DNA of 64,000 bases from CAYYJS01 sp964472315. Lineage in GTDB: Bacteria > Verrucomicrobiota > Kiritimatiellia > UBA8416. Shown one piece after another: positions 16,234 through 26,165 of this stretch (positions are counted from its first letter, which is position 1; the number at the start of each line of letters is the position of its first letter). The position numbers were made by a program, and so were the translations under genes. The notes beneath the pieces are model-generated. The model ran no database searches. It had not been told where the DNA came from and worked only from the letters and a program-made list of their open reading frames with translations. The stretch is from positions 1 to 64,000 of the forward strand of contig CAYYJS010000002.1 of the NCBI GenBank assembly GCA_964472315.1, written 5' to 3'.

Positions 16234-17505
16234 ATGAACATTATCGAAACGCTGAAGGCGCGGGGGCTTTTCGAGGCCATGACCGGGGAGGCTCTCGTGG
16301 GGCATGCCGAGCGCCCGAGTGTCGTATACGCCGGGTTCGATCCATCCTGCGACAGTCTCCAGGTCGGCAACCTGGTCACGATTCTCGGGCTCTCGCACTT
16401 TCAACGGTGCGGCCACCGCGTCATTGCGCTGGTGGGCGGGGCCACGGGCATGATCGGCGATCCCTCGGGCAAGAGCGCCGAGCGGTCGCTGCTGACGGGC
16501 GACGAGGTTGCGCGCAATGCCGAGGGCATCCGCGAGAACCTGTCGCGCTTTCTCGACTTTTCGCATGCCACGGCGCCGGCCAGGCTGGTGAACAATGCCG
16601 ACTGGTTCCGGCAGTTCACGTTCATCGACTTCCTGCGCGATGTCGGCAAGCACTTCCGGATGGGCGCGATGCTCGGCAAGGACAGTGTCCGCAGCCGCCT
16701 GGAGAGCGACGCGGGGATGAGTTTCACCGAATTCAGCTACCAGTTGCTGCAGGGGTACGACTTCCTGCACCTGTACGATCACGAGCAGTGCCGCATCCAG
16801 CTCGGGGGCTCGGACCAGTGGGGCAACATCACGGCGGGCACCGAGCTCGTGCGCCGGCTGCGCGGCGAGGAGGTCTTCGGCGTGACGATGCCGCTCGTGT
16901 GCGACAGCACGGGTCAGAAGTTCGGTAAGAGCGCCGGCAATGCGGTCTATCTGGATGCGCGCCGTACCTCCGTGCACGATTTCTACCAGTTCTTCGTCCG
17001 CACCGCCGACGCGGATGTCGTGCGGTTTCTCAAGGTTTTCACCCTCCTGGAACTCGACGAGATCGCGGCCTACGGGAGCGAGGTCGCCGCGCACCCGGAA
17101 CGGCGGTCGGCCCAGCAGCGCCTGGCCGAGGAAGTGACGCGCATGGTTCACGGCGCGGACGGGCTGGCCGTGGCACGGCGGTCGGCGGCGGTGCTGTACG
17201 GCGAGGCCATGGAAGGACTGCATGCCGACGAGTTGTTGGCGGTGTTTGCCGATGTGCCGTCGGTCGATCTGCCGCGGGCGTCCGTGGCGGGCCAGCCGGT
17301 CGTGAACGTCGCGGCGGACAGCGGGCTGTGCAAGAGTCGGGGCGAGGCGCGCCGCCTCATCGACAGCGGTGGCCTGTACGTGAACAACGCGCGTGTCCGG
17401 GATGCCGGGCAGTGCGTGACGGACGGCGACGCGATCGACGGGCGGCTCGTGGTCCTGCGCTCCGGGAAGAAGCGCTACCAGATGATCCGGCTGATGCCGG
17501 CATGA
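16234..17505 (+). CDS. tyrS: Tyrosyl-tRNA synthetase
   Basis: 423 residues. YAGFDPSCDSLQVGNLV is the class I signature region, VGGATGMIGDPSGKSAER the ATP loop, LGGSDQWGNITAG the tyrosine site, KFGKSAGN the KMSKS loop, and the last 65 residues an S4-like RNA-binding domain (SRGEARRLIDSGGLYVNN). It activates tyrosine and charges tRNA-Tyr in the cytosol. In the HIGH motif the first histidine is replaced by glutamine (LQVGN), a position that normally stabilises the ATP transition state. The start follows the rpsA terminator, so it has its own promoter or reads through. Confidence 0.95.
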   Translation: MNIIETLKARGLFEAMTGEALVGHAERPSVVYAGFDPSCDSLQVGNLVTILGLSHFQRCGHRVIALVGGATGMIGDPSGKSAERSLLTGDEVARNAEGIRENLSRFLDFSHATAPARLVNNADWFRQFTFIDFLRDVGKHFRMGAMLGKDSVRSRLESDAGMSFTEFSYQLLQGYDFLHLYDHEQCRIQLGGSDQWGNITAGTELVRRLRGEEVFGVTMPLVCDSTGQKFGKSAGNAVYLDARRTSVHDFYQFFVRTADADVVRFLKVFTLLELDEIAAYGSEVAAHPERRSAQQRLAEEVTRMVHGADGLAVARRSAAVLYGEAMEGLHADELLAVFADVPSVDLPRASVAGQPVVNVAADSGLCKSRGEARRLIDSGGLYVNNARVRDAGQCVTDGDAIDGRLVVLRSGKKRYQMIRLMPA

Positions 17506-17554
17506 GTGTCGCGGCCGCCGTCGCGGACCGCTCTGGGCCGGAAGAGGAATCGGG

Positions 17555-20449
17555 ATGAGTCACGAGTCAATCGTCATCACCGGCGCGCGCGAGCACAATC
17601 TCAAGGGCGTTTCGGTACGGATTCCGCGGGAGCAGTTGACCGTGGTGACGGGGCTGAGCGGTTCGGGGAAGTCCTCGCTGGCATTCGATACGCTGTTTGC
17701 CGAGGGCCAGCGGCGCTATGTCGAAAGCCTCTCGGCCTACGCCCGTCAGTTCATCAACCAGATGCAGAAGCCGGACGTCGAGCATATCGAAGGGCTGTCG
17801 CCGGCGATCGCCATCGAACAGCGGACGGCGGGTTCCAATCCGCGCTCGATCGTGGCGACGACCACGGAGATTCACGACTACCTGCGCCTGTTCTTCGCCA
17901 GCATCGGGCGGGCGCATTGCCCGACCTGCGGGAAGCCGGTGGCCCGGCAGAGCGCGGAGGAGATCGTCGATCGGTTGCTGCGGCTGCCGGAGCGTACGCG
18001 CGTCGTGCTGCTGGCGCCGCTGATTCGCGGACGGAAGGGGCAGCACATCGATGTGTTGGACGGCATCCGGAAGGACGGGTTCGTGCGCGCCCGCATCGAC
18101 GGTACGGTCCACGAGATCGACCAGGCGCCGGCGTTGGACAAGAACAAGGCGCATACCATCGAAGCCGTGATCGACCGGTTGGTCGTCGGGGGCGATATCC
18201 GCAAACGCGTGACCGATTCGGTCGAGACGGCGTTGACGCAGGGCCACGGACTCCTGATCGCGCAGTGCCAGGAGCCGGAGGGCGAGTGGCATGACGTGCT
18301 GCTGTCGGAGATCAACGCCTGTGTCGACTGCGGGATCAGCTTCGAGGAACTCACACCGCGTCACTTCTCGTTCAATAGTCCGTACGGCGCCTGTCCGACC
18401 TGTTCGGGGCTCGGCACGCAGATGGTCTTTGACGAGGACTTGGTGGTGACCGACCCGGAACTGTCGCTGGAGAAGGGGGCCATTCCGTCATGGCGGCGCG
18501 GGAGCCGGCGCCTGATCCTCTACTACAAGGGCCTGCTGCGGGCGCTGGCCCAGCGGTACGAGTTCAGTCTCGACACCCCGTTCGCGAGTCTGCCGAAGCG
18601 CATCCGCGACATCGTGCTGTACGGTTCCGGCGACGAGGAACTGACGTTCGGTTACTGGCGGGGCGGCACGCGCCACACCTACGACAAGGCCTTCGAGGGC
18701 GTGATTCCCAACTTGCGGCGGCGTTACGAGACCACGGACAGCGAGTATACGCGGCAGCGGCTGCTCGAGTACATGAGCCGCCAGCGGTGTCCGACGTGCA
18801 AGGGATCGCGCCTCAAACCGGAGAGCATGGCCTGCACGGTGCGCGACCGCTCGATTGTCGACCTCTGTGCGATGTCGATCCGCGAGGCCGACACGTTTTT
18901 CCTCGCCCTCGATCTGCAGGGCCAGGAACTCAAGATCGCGGGCGAAGTGCTCAACGAGGTTCGCCGCCGGCTGCATTTTCTGGTGGACGTCGGGCTCGAC
19001 TACCTGACGCTGGACCGTGAGAGCGGCTCGCTTTCCGGTGGCGAGGCGCAGCGCTTGCGTCTGGCGAGCCAGATCGGTTCCGGTCTGACCGGCGTGCTGT
19101 ATGTGCTGGACGAGCCGACGATCGGACTTCACCTGCGCGACAACGAGCGGCTGATCAAGATGCTCAAGGCCCTGCGCGACCGCGGCAACACGGTGGTCGT
19201 GGTCGAGCACGACGAACAGATGATCCGCGAGTCCGATTACGTGGTGGACATGGGTCCCGGCGCGGGGCGTCACGGTGGCGAGATAGTCGCCGCGGGGCCG
19301 ACCGGCGTGGTGCTGGCGGGCGACTCGCTGACGGCGTGCTACCTGTCGGGGCGGCGCGGCATCGCGGTGCCCGCGGAGCGCCATGCGCCCGGGAAGGCGC
19401 ATCTGACGATCGACGGAGCCCGCGCCAACAACCTCAAGGACATCCGCGTCGATATCCCGCTCGGGCTGTTTGTGTGCGTGACAGGCGTTTCCGGCAGTGG
19501 GAAGAGCACACTGGTGGACGATATCCTGCGGCGGGCCCTGTTCCGGCATTTCTACAGCGCCAAGGACAAGCCCGGCGCCCACAAGGCCGTCCGCGGGCTG
19601 GAGCATCTGGACAAAGTGATTGTCATCGACCAGTCGCCGATCGGCCGGACGCCGCGCAGCAATCCGGCCACGTACACGGGGGCGTTCACCCACATCCGCG
19701 ATCTCTTCGCCCAACTGCCGGAATCCAAGGTGCGCGGGTACAAGCCCGGCCGGTACAGCTTCAACGTCAAGGGCGGCCGTTGCGAGACCTGCAAGGGCGA
19801 CGGCATCATCAAGCTGGAGATGCATTTCCTGCCGGATGTCTACGTCACCTGCGAACGCTGCCGTGGGGCGCGCTACAATCGCGAGACGCTGGACGTGCAC
19901 TATGGCGGCAAGAGCGTTGCCGATGTGCTGTCGCTGACGATCGACGAAGCGCTCGAGTTTTTCGTCAGCGTTCCGGCGATCGAGCGGCGGCTGCGCACGC
20001 TGGCCGAGGTGGGCCTCGGCTACCTGCAACTGGGGCAGTCGGCCACGACGCTGTCGGGCGGCGAAGCGCAGCGTGTCAAACTGTCGTCCGAACTCAGCAA
20101 GCGCGACACGGGCCGGACGCTGTATCTGCTGGACGAGCCAACCACGGGGCTGCATTTCGCCGATACGGAGCGTCTCCTCGCCGTCCTGCTGCGTCTGCGC
20201 GACGCCGGGAACACGGTCCTGGTGATCGAGCATAACATGGACGTGATCAAGTGCGCGGACTACATTATCGACCTGGGTCCGGACGGCGGCGATGCCGGCG
20301 GCCGGGTGGTCGCCACCGGGACGCCCGAAGCGGTGGCCGGTGTCGAGGCGTCGCATACCGGGCGGTTTCTGCGCGGGGTGCTTGCGAACGCCCGCGGGCG
20401 GGCCGCGACGGCGACGGCGAAGGGCGGAAGGCGGAAGCGTACGGCATGA
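17555..20449 (+). CDS. uvrA: Excinuclease ABC subunit A
   Basis: 964 residues, the normal length. It scans DNA for bulky lesions with UvrB in nucleotide excision repair. Both ABC ATPase halves are complete: GLSGSGKSSLAFDTL and GVSGSGKSTLVDD (Walker A), LSGGEAQRLRLASQIG and LSGGEAQRVKLSSEL (signatures), VLDEPTIGLH and LLDEPTTGLH (Walker B). Zinc sites appear as CPTCGKP, CVDCG/CPTC, CPTCKGSR and CETCKGDG/CERCRG. It starts after AGAGGA and its TGA overlaps the next start as ATGA, so it leads a long run with cell-envelope and histidine genes. No LexA-type operator was recognised. Confidence 0.98.
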   Translation: MSHESIVITGAREHNLKGVSVRIPREQLTVVTGLSGSGKSSLAFDTLFAEGQRRYVESLSAYARQFINQMQKPDVEHIEGLSPAIAIEQRTAGSNPRSIVATTTEIHDYLRLFFASIGRAHCPTCGKPVARQSAEEIVDRLLRLPERTRVVLLAPLIRGRKGQHIDVLDGIRKDGFVRARIDGTVHEIDQAPALDKNKAHTIEAVIDRLVVGGDIRKRVTDSVETALTQGHGLLIAQCQEPEGEWHDVLLSEINACVDCGISFEELTPRHFSFNSPYGACPTCSGLGTQMVFDEDLVVTDPELSLEKGAIPSWRRGSRRLILYYKGLLRALAQRYEFSLDTPFASLPKRIRDIVLYGSGDEELTFGYWRGGTRHTYDKAFEGVIPNLRRRYETTDSEYTRQRLLEYMSRQRCPTCKGSRLKPESMACTVRDRSIVDLCAMSIREADTFFLALDLQGQELKIAGEVLNEVRRRLHFLVDVGLDYLTLDRESGSLSGGEAQRLRLASQIGSGLTGVLYVLDEPTIGLHLRDNERLIKMLKALRDRGNTVVVVEHDEQMIRESDYVVDMGPGAGRHGGEIVAAGPTGVVLAGDSLTACYLSGRRGIAVPAERHAPGKAHLTIDGARANNLKDIRVDIPLGLFVCVTGVSGSGKSTLVDDILRRALFRHFYSAKDKPGAHKAVRGLEHLDKVIVIDQSPIGRTPRSNPATYTGAFTHIRDLFAQLPESKVRGYKPGRYSFNVKGGRCETCKGDGIIKLEMHFLPDVYVTCERCRGARYNRETLDVHYGGKSVADVLSLTIDEALEFFVSVPAIERRLRTLAEVGLGYLQLGQSATTLSGGEAQRVKLSSELSKRDTGRTLYLLDEPTTGLHFADTERLLAVLLRLRDAGNTVLVIEHNMDVIKCADYIIDLGPDGGDAGGRVVATGTPEAVAGVEASHTGRFLRGVLANARGRAATATAKGGRRKRTA

Positions 20450-22956
20450 GCGGAGCGCGGACGATACTATGCGTGGCGGCGCTGGCGGCGACCTGTCTGA
20501 GGGCGCAGGGCACGGACGCCCTGACGGTCGCACGGGCGGCGCTCGCCGACGGGCTGTCCGAGCTGGCGGAAGCGCGGTGCCGCGAATGCCTGGCGGACGC
20601 TCCGGATGCGAACGCGCGCGCGGAGGCGTGCGATCTGCTCATGCGGGCGCTGCAAGCGCAGCGCAAGTGGGATGCGATGGAGGCCGCGTTGACCCCGGCG
20701 GGCCTGTGCCGCGAGGCGTTGGCGCGCGAGGGTGGCGACCGCTACTGGCGCGCGGTGCTGCAGTTCGAGCGCGGCGCGTTTGGCGAAGCGTTGGCGACGG
20801 TCGGTCCCGTGGAATCCCCGGCCGGAGACGGCCGCTACCGCGGGCGCGCCGTGCGGCTCGCGGGCTGGTGCCTCTGGCGGCGGAACGACGCCGCGGGCGC
20901 CGCCGAACGCTTCGCGCGCTACGATGCGCTGACGGGTGGCGCGCTGCCGGAGGCCCTGCCGAACCTGATGGACTGGGGGAAGACCTTGCTGGAGGTGGGC
21001 GATTCCGGACGTGCGGCGCTTGCGTTCGGGCGCCTCGCCGCCGCCGGCGGCTCCTCGCCGTTGGTCACCGAAGGCCGCTATCAACTCGGCGTGTCGCTGC
21101 TGCGGAGCGGACAGATGGGCGCCGCCACCAATGTGCTCGGCGCGCTGGCGGCCGAAACCGCCACGCCGGGCGACCTGCGCGGGCAGGCGTGCCTGGCGCT
21201 GTCCGACGCGTACCGCGGCATGACCAACATGGCCGCCTGCATCGCGATACTCGGCCAGGGGCTGAGCGGCGCCCAGAGTCCCGACGTGAAGCGCAGCCTC
21301 TCGCTGGCGCTCGGACACGCGCTGCTGGACGCCGGGCGCGCCGAAGAAGGCGTGCCGCGGCTTCAGGCCTTCGTGTCCGATGTTCCCGCCGACCCACGCG
21401 CGGCGCCGGCGCAGATGCGGTTGGCCGATGCCTTGCTCACGAACAGGAACTACGACGGGGCCGCCGCGGCCTTCCAGCACTACCTCGAGACCTTTGGCGA
21501 CTCCGGCGAGGAACGCAGCGTCGCGCTGGCCGGACGCGGATGGGCCCTGTTCGGATTGGAACGGTATGCCGAGGCGGCCGAGGTTTTCCTGAAAGCATAC
21601 GAGGTGTCGTCGGTCGCGTCGCAGCGCGAGTCGTGTCTGATCAAGGCGGCGGACGCGCGGATGGCGAATCGGCAGCACCTGCTCGCCCAGGAACTCTATG
21701 ACCGCGCGCTGCGGGAGTTTCCCGCATCGACCCGGCGGGATGCCCTGATGCTGCAGGCCGCGGAGGCCGCGGCCGCGCGGGGCGAGACCGACGCGGCTAT
21801 TGCGCGGTTCCGGGCGTTGGCGGGGGACGCCGGCGCGGGGCGGTCCGCGGCGGATGCCCTGTTCCGGATCGCCGGGCTGGAGGCCGAACGCGGCGCGTGG
21901 GAGGCCGCGCGCGACACCTATGGCGAACTGACGCGTCGGTTCCCCGAGAGCCCGCGAAGCGCCGAGGCGCTGTTCGGTCGCGGTGTGGCGAATTACCATC
22001 TCTGGCGGCCGGAGACGATCGGCGACTTCGACCGAGTGATCGAGAAATACCCGGATACCGCCGCGGCGGAGAGTGCCTACTACATGAAGGTCATCGGTCT
22101 CTACCGGCTGGGGCGCGATGTGCAGGCGATGGTCGCCGCCAAGGCGTTCGTGGGCCGCTACCCGGAGTCGTCATACGCGCCGCAAGTGGAGTTCTGGATG
22201 GCCAAGGCTCAGTACAATGCCGGGAACTATATCGAAGCGGAGGAGCAGTTCCTGGCGTTCGTGGCCCGCCATCCCGCGCACGCATTCGCGGATGACGCGC
22301 TCTACCGGGCGGGCCTGAGCGCGGGCCGGCGCAAGGAGTATGTGCGCTCCAACGAGACGTTGGCGCGGCTCTTCAAGGAGTATCCGGACAGCGCGCGGGC
22401 ACCCGAGGCGCGCTTCGCGCAGGCCGACGTACTGACGCAGCTCGGCAAGTTCGCGGAAGCCATTCTGATCTTCGACGAGATCATCAACCGCTACGCGCGC
22501 GACGAACTCGTGGCGTCCGCCTGGGGACGCAAGGGCGATTGTCAGTTCGCGCTGGGAGCCGACGATCCGGGGCGCTACGAGGAGAGCATTGCGGCGTACC
22601 GCGTGGTGACGCGCATGCCGGGTGTGCGGCCGGGACTGGCGCTGCAGGCCGAGTACAAGATCGGCCGGGCCCACGAGAAACTCAACCGTGCCGACGCGGC
22701 CGTGGAACAGTACTACGCCCGGGTGATCGTACCGTACGTGGAGATGCTTGCGAAGCGGGAAGCGCCCTCGGAGTCCCACACGGTCTGGTTCACGCGCGCC
22801 GCGGTGAACGCCGCGGATATTCTCGAAGCGCAGCAGGAATGGCGGCAACTCGTGCGCGTGCTGGACCGACTCGCGGCGGCCGGGCTCCCGGTATCGCGGG
22901 ATGCCGCGAAACGCATCGAAAAGATCAAGGCCGAACATTGGTGGCTGTTCTACTAG
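20446..22956 (+). CDS. Secreted TPR-repeat protein
   Basis: 836 residues starting in an ATGA overlap with uvrA. Residues 1-21 (ARTILCVAALAATCLRAQG) are a signal peptide with a plausible cut after LRA. The remainder is an array of tetratricopeptide-like repeats, alanine-rich helices with recurrent GRYPES, FRIAGLEAE and EYPDSARAPEARFAQAD phrases, similar to YbgF/CpoB and other outer-membrane-assembly or Tol-associated TPR proteins. Being followed at once by exbB and exbD genes, it probably acts in the periplasm with that energy-transducing motor, as in other operons where a large TPR protein sits beside ExbBD. The precise role is unknown. Confidence 0.78.
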   Translation: MSGARTILCVAALAATCLRAQGTDALTVARAALADGLSELAEARCRECLADAPDANARAEACDLLMRALQAQRKWDAMEAALTPAGLCREALAREGGDRYWRAVLQFERGAFGEALATVGPVESPAGDGRYRGRAVRLAGWCLWRRNDAAGAAERFARYDALTGGALPEALPNLMDWGKTLLEVGDSGRAALAFGRLAAAGGSSPLVTEGRYQLGVSLLRSGQMGAATNVLGALAAETATPGDLRGQACLALSDAYRGMTNMAACIAILGQGLSGAQSPDVKRSLSLALGHALLDAGRAEEGVPRLQAFVSDVPADPRAAPAQMRLADALLTNRNYDGAAAAFQHYLETFGDSGEERSVALAGRGWALFGLERYAEAAEVFLKAYEVSSVASQRESCLIKAADARMANRQHLLAQELYDRALREFPASTRRDALMLQAAEAAAARGETDAAIARFRALAGDAGAGRSAADALFRIAGLEAERGAWEAARDTYGELTRRFPESPRSAEALFGRGVANYHLWRPETIGDFDRVIEKYPDTAAAESAYYMKVIGLYRLGRDVQAMVAAKAFVGRYPESSYAPQVEFWMAKAQYNAGNYIEAEEQFLAFVARHPAHAFADDALYRAGLSAGRRKEYVRSNETLARLFKEYPDSARAPEARFAQADVLTQLGKFAEAILIFDEIINRYARDELVASAWGRKGDCQFALGADDPGRYEESIAAYRVVTRMPGVRPGLALQAEYKIGRAHEKLNRADAAVEQYYARVIVPYVEMLAKREAPSESHTVWFTRAAVNAADILEAQQEWRQLVRVLDRLAAAGLPVSRDAAKRIEKIKAEHWWLFY

Positions 22957-22975
22957 CAGTGGATGGGAGCATAAC

Positions 22976-23608
22976 ATGGCGATCGAGCTGATTCTGCAAG
23001 GCGGTCCGGTGACATGGGCGATCCTGGCCATCGGCCTGCTGGCCTTTGGCGTCTTTGTCGAGCGCGCGTTGAACCTGCACCGTGCGCGCATCCGCCCCGA
23101 GGACTTCCTCAAGGGCGTGTTCAACATTCTGAACCGCGGCAATATCCGCGAGGCGGTGGCGATCTGCGAGGATACGCCCGGCCCCGTGGCGTATGTCGTG
23201 CGCACGGCGATCCTGCATCGGCAGGCCGGGCCGGACGCGCTGCGGCGGGCGATCGAGGATGCCGAGGAGGCCGAGGTGTCGCGTATGGAGCGGCGGCTGG
23301 TGGTCATCGCGACGATCGCCCAGATCGCGCCGTTGCTCGGACTGTTCGGCACGGTGATCGCGCTGATCGAATGCGCGCTTGTCGCCCAGGGCCAGTACCC
23401 GCTCGTAAATGGCGGCGACCTGTTGCCGGCTGTGCTGCGCGCGTTGATCTCCACGGCCGCGGGGTTGTCGGTCGCGATCCCATGCTATGCGGCGTTCAAC
23501 CTGCTCGTGATCAAGATCGACCGTATCGTCCTCGACATCCAGCGGGCCGGTCGCGAGGTGGGGGCCTACTGGGCTGGGCGGGATGCGGGCGGGGGCGGTC
23601 ATGAGTAA
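22976..23608 (+). CDS. ExbB/TolQ/MotA-family proton-channel protein
   Basis: 210 residues. Three membrane segments are seen: about 10-30 (GGPVTWAILAIGLLAFGVFVE), about 110-135 (VIATIAQIAPLLGLFGTVIAL) and about 155-180 (ISTAAGLSVAIPCYAAFN). The GTVIAL and TAAGLSVAIP stretches form the pentameric channel that surrounds ExbD and uses the proton gradient. ExbB and TolQ cannot be separated by sequence alone. It is 20 bases after the TPR gene and overlaps the ExbD-like gene by 8 bases, so the three are one module. Confidence 0.88.
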   Translation: MAIELILQGGPVTWAILAIGLLAFGVFVERALNLHRARIRPEDFLKGVFNILNRGNIREAVAICEDTPGPVAYVVRTAILHRQAGPDALRRAIEDAEEAEVSRMERRLVVIATIAQIAPLLGLFGTVIALIECALVAQGQYPLVNGGDLLPAVLRALISTAAGLSVAIPCYAAFNLLVIKIDRIVLDIQRAGREVGAYWAGRDAGGGGHE

Positions 23609-24143
23609 GGCGCTGCGCATACGGCAGACACGGAGCTGGGCGGCGGACTACCTGCGCACGAAGTACCGACCGCGCAGCCGCCTTGGACGCGGTTTCGTCG
23701 GACTCGCGCCGTGGCTCGATATCGCGCTGGCGTGCGGGCTCCTGTTCGCCGTGCAGTCCACCGTGCGGTTGCAGCCCGGCATGGTGCTGGATCTGGCGGA
23801 AGCGCCCTTCCGCGAGGGGTTGCGCTCGCGGCAGGTGGTGTTGGTGTATGCGCTGCGCGAGGCGGACCGGCTCCGGGAAGTGGCGTTCTTCCGCGACGAG
23901 CCGTATGCGCTCGACGACATCGAGCGGCTCGCCGCGCTGACCGAGGCGTTTCGCCGCGCGGGGGCGGGGGACGATGGTGCGCTTATCGTGTATGCCGATG
24001 CCCGGGCGCGGCATGGTGCGTTGACGCGGCTCGTGTCGTGCGCCCGCGAGGCCGGAGTCGGGCGGGTCGACCTGGCGACCGGTATCCCGGATGCGGGCGT
24101 CGCGGCGGGCCCCGCGGCGGGTACGGGAGGCGCGCGTGAATGA
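23601..24143 (+). CDS. ExbD/TolR-family energy-transducing protein
   Basis: 180 residues. After a basic N terminus comes one membrane helix (about 36-54, LAPWLDIALACGLLFAV) with the key aspartate D40 preceded by proline, matching the P-x-x-D proton-path motif of ExbD. The rest is periplasmic and begins LQPGMVLDLAEAPF; it ends in a Gly/Ala-rich tail. Together with the ExbB-like neighbour it should convert the proton gradient into motion that drives an envelope process. Only one ExbD copy is seen. It ends inside the next gene's start region. Confidence 0.82.
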   Translation: MSKALRIRQTRSWAADYLRTKYRPRSRLGRGFVGLAPWLDIALACGLLFAVQSTVRLQPGMVLDLAEAPFREGLRSRQVVLVYALREADRLREVAFFRDEPYALDDIERLAALTEAFRRAGAGDDGALIVYADARARHGALTRLVSCAREAGVGRVDLATGIPDAGVAAGPAAGTGGARE

Positions 24144-24852
24144 TCGGGCATGGCGGGTCGGCGGCCGGTGGATGGACGCGCCGACGGCGATGATCGTCTG
24201 CGGGTGGGTGGCGCTGTGGGCGCTGTGGCCGCATGGACGGGCCGTGCCCGCCGGCGCCGCCGAACCGCCGGGGCGGCTGGTCGTTCTCGGGACCGCGGCG
24301 CCGGCGATTCCGGTGCATGCCCGGCCGGACCTGATCGTCATGCCGTCGGCCGTGTCGTTCGGCATGCGGGATCAGCCCGCGGTGGCGGAACTGGCGTTGC
24401 CGTCTCCGGGGACGGTTGGCGTGCCGCGATACCTTGACAGACCGCGTACCGATGGCCGACACTTCGCGACATTCGCGGAGAGCCGTGTAGCGCCTGTCGA
24501 GACGCGCGACTTTCCGTATGGCGAAGCGCCGGCGGCGCCGCCGTTCGATGGGGCTTCGGTGCAGGGCGACGGTGTTCACGTCTGGGTGAGCGAGTCCCTC
24601 ACGCGGCACGGTTTCCGGCTGCCGGACGAGCCGCTGGCGTCGCTGCCCGGTTCGGTGAGCGCTTCGTTCGAGGTCGAGTTGTCCGTCGAACCGGCGGCCG
24701 ACGGCGACAGCGAGCACGTGTATGTCGAGCGCTCCAGCGGCGATGTGACGCTGGACCGGCGGATCGAAGCCATCGTCAGCCGCGGGCGTGTGTCGGTCGG
24801 CGTTGGCGGCACGGTGGTGGTCAGCGTCGTCAAACCGGCGGGAGACAAGTGA
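24136..24852 (+). CDS. Membrane-anchored protein in the TonB position of an exbBD operon
   Basis: About 238 residues from GTG 24136, which has GGGAGG at good spacing and overlaps the ExbD-like stop. A short basic start leads to one membrane segment (about 14-30, TAMIVCGWVALWAL), then a proline- and alanine-rich periplasmic part, and finally a folded end containing VYVERSSGDVTLDRRIEAIVSRG and GVGGTVVVSVV. The SSG-x-x-x-LD stretch recalls the C-terminal domain of TonB, and the gene order ExbB-ExbD-X fits, but similarity is too weak for a firm TonB call. It ends in a TGATG overlap with hisD, linking envelope and histidine genes. Confidence 0.5.
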   Translation: MNDRAWRVGGRWMDAPTAMIVCGWVALWALWPHGRAVPAGAAEPPGRLVVLGTAAPAIPVHARPDLIVMPSAVSFGMRDQPAVAELALPSPGTVGVPRYLDRPRTDGRHFATFAESRVAPVETRDFPYGEAPAAPPFDGASVQGDGVHVWVSESLTRHGFRLPDEPLASLPGSVSASFEVELSVEPAADGDSEHVYVERSSGDVTLDRRIEAIVSRGRVSVGVGGTVVVSVVKPAGDK

Positions 24853-26141
24853 TGCGAATCGTGGAATGGTCGGTCCGGCGGCGTATGCCGGTGGTGGAGC
24901 GGTTCCTGAAACGCCCGGCGTTTTCGGATGAGGCGGAGGCCGTCGCGCGCGATGTGCTGGGGGCGGTTCGGGCACGGGGCGAGGCGGCGGTTCTGGAGTA
25001 CGCGGCGCGGTTCGATGGGGCTGTGCTGGCACCGGGACATCTGCGGGTGGGCGCCGCCGAGATCGCGGACGCGGGGCGCGCGGTGGATGCGCCGTTTCGC
25101 GCCGCCGTGCGCGAGGCGCGTCGTCGGATCGCGGCGTTTGCCGGGGCCGGGCGCAAACGCGACTGGACGATGCGCGGTCCGGGCGGCGGGCGTCTCGGCG
25201 AGCGGTTCGTGCCGTTCGATCGCGTGGGCGTGTACGTGCCCGGCGGCGCCGCGCCGCTGGCCTCGACGGCGTTGATGACGGCGACGCTGGCGGCGGTCGC
25301 CGGCGTGCCGGAGATCGTGGTCTGCACGCCGGCCGACAAGGACGGTGTCGTGAACCCGTACCTGCTGTATGCCGCGGCCAAGGCGGGTGCGACCGAGATT
25401 TACCGCGTGGGCGGCATTCACGCGATCGGGATGCTGGCATACGGCACGCGGCGCGTCGCCAAGGTGCAGAAGATCGTCGGGCCGGGAGGAACGTATGTCA
25501 CGGCCGCGAAGCGGCTGGTCTATGGGCATGTCGCGCTGGACCTGGTGGCCGGCCCGAGCGAGATCGCGGTGCTGGCGGACGAGTCGGCCGACCCGCGGTT
25601 CGCCGCGGCGGACCTGCTGTCGCAGGCGGAGCACGGCACCGGCTGGGAGAAGGTGCTGTTCGTGGGCGTCTCGCGTGCCCTGGTCGAGGCGGTCGCGGCC
25701 GAGACGGTGCGTCAGGCGGCCCTGTTGTCGCGGCGCGAGGCCATCGCGCGCGTCATGCGGCACGGGATGTTGTTCGCGGTGGTCGAATCGCTCGACGACG
25801 GCGTCGAGTTATGCAACCGTTTTGCGCCGGAGCACCTCGAATTGCTGGTGCGGCGGCCGCGGGCATGTCTGAAAGCGATTCGGTGCGCGGGGGCGGTGTT
25901 CCTCGGGCGCTGGACGCCGGAAGCGGCGGGCGACTTCGTGGCCGGGCCGAGCCACGTGTTGCCGACCGGCGGCGCGGCGGCGATGTTCTCGGGGTTGACG
26001 GTCGATGACTTCCTGCGTCGGAGCAGCGTCATCGAGTTCTCGCGCCGCGATCTGGCGCTCGCCTTGCCGACGATCGACGCCTTCGGGCGGGTCGAAGGGC
26101 TGGACGGGCACGCGCGGTCGGCGCGGATACGGTTTGAGTGA
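24852..26141 (+). CDS. hisD: Histidinol dehydrogenase
   Basis: 429 residues; catalyses the last two oxidation steps of histidine synthesis with NAD and zinc. The signature VAGPSEIAVLADESADPRFAAADLLSQAEHG contains the Q and H zinc ligands. FAPEHLELLV supplies the catalytic E-H pair, AGDFVAGPSHVLPT the zinc aspartate, and the terminal GHARSARIRFE the last zinc histidine. YVPGGAAPLAST is the NAD-binding glycine stretch. The ATG at 24852 overlaps the preceding stop (TGATG). First of four his genes in the order D-C-B-A. Confidence 0.97.
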   Translation: MRIVEWSVRRRMPVVERFLKRPAFSDEAEAVARDVLGAVRARGEAAVLEYAARFDGAVLAPGHLRVGAAEIADAGRAVDAPFRAAVREARRRIAAFAGAGRKRDWTMRGPGGGRLGERFVPFDRVGVYVPGGAAPLASTALMTATLAAVAGVPEIVVCTPADKDGVVNPYLLYAAAKAGATEIYRVGGIHAIGMLAYGTRRVAKVQKIVGPGGTYVTAAKRLVYGHVALDLVAGPSEIAVLADESADPRFAAADLLSQAEHGTGWEKVLFVGVSRALVEAVAAETVRQAALLSRREAIARVMRHGMLFAVVESLDDGVELCNRFAPEHLELLVRRPRACLKAIRCAGAVFLGRWTPEAAGDFVAGPSHVLPTGGAAAMFSGLTVDDFLRRSSVIEFSRRDLALALPTIDAFGRVEGLDGHARSARIRFE

Positions 26142-26165
26142 ACGAGCAGGGAACGGAGGATACGG

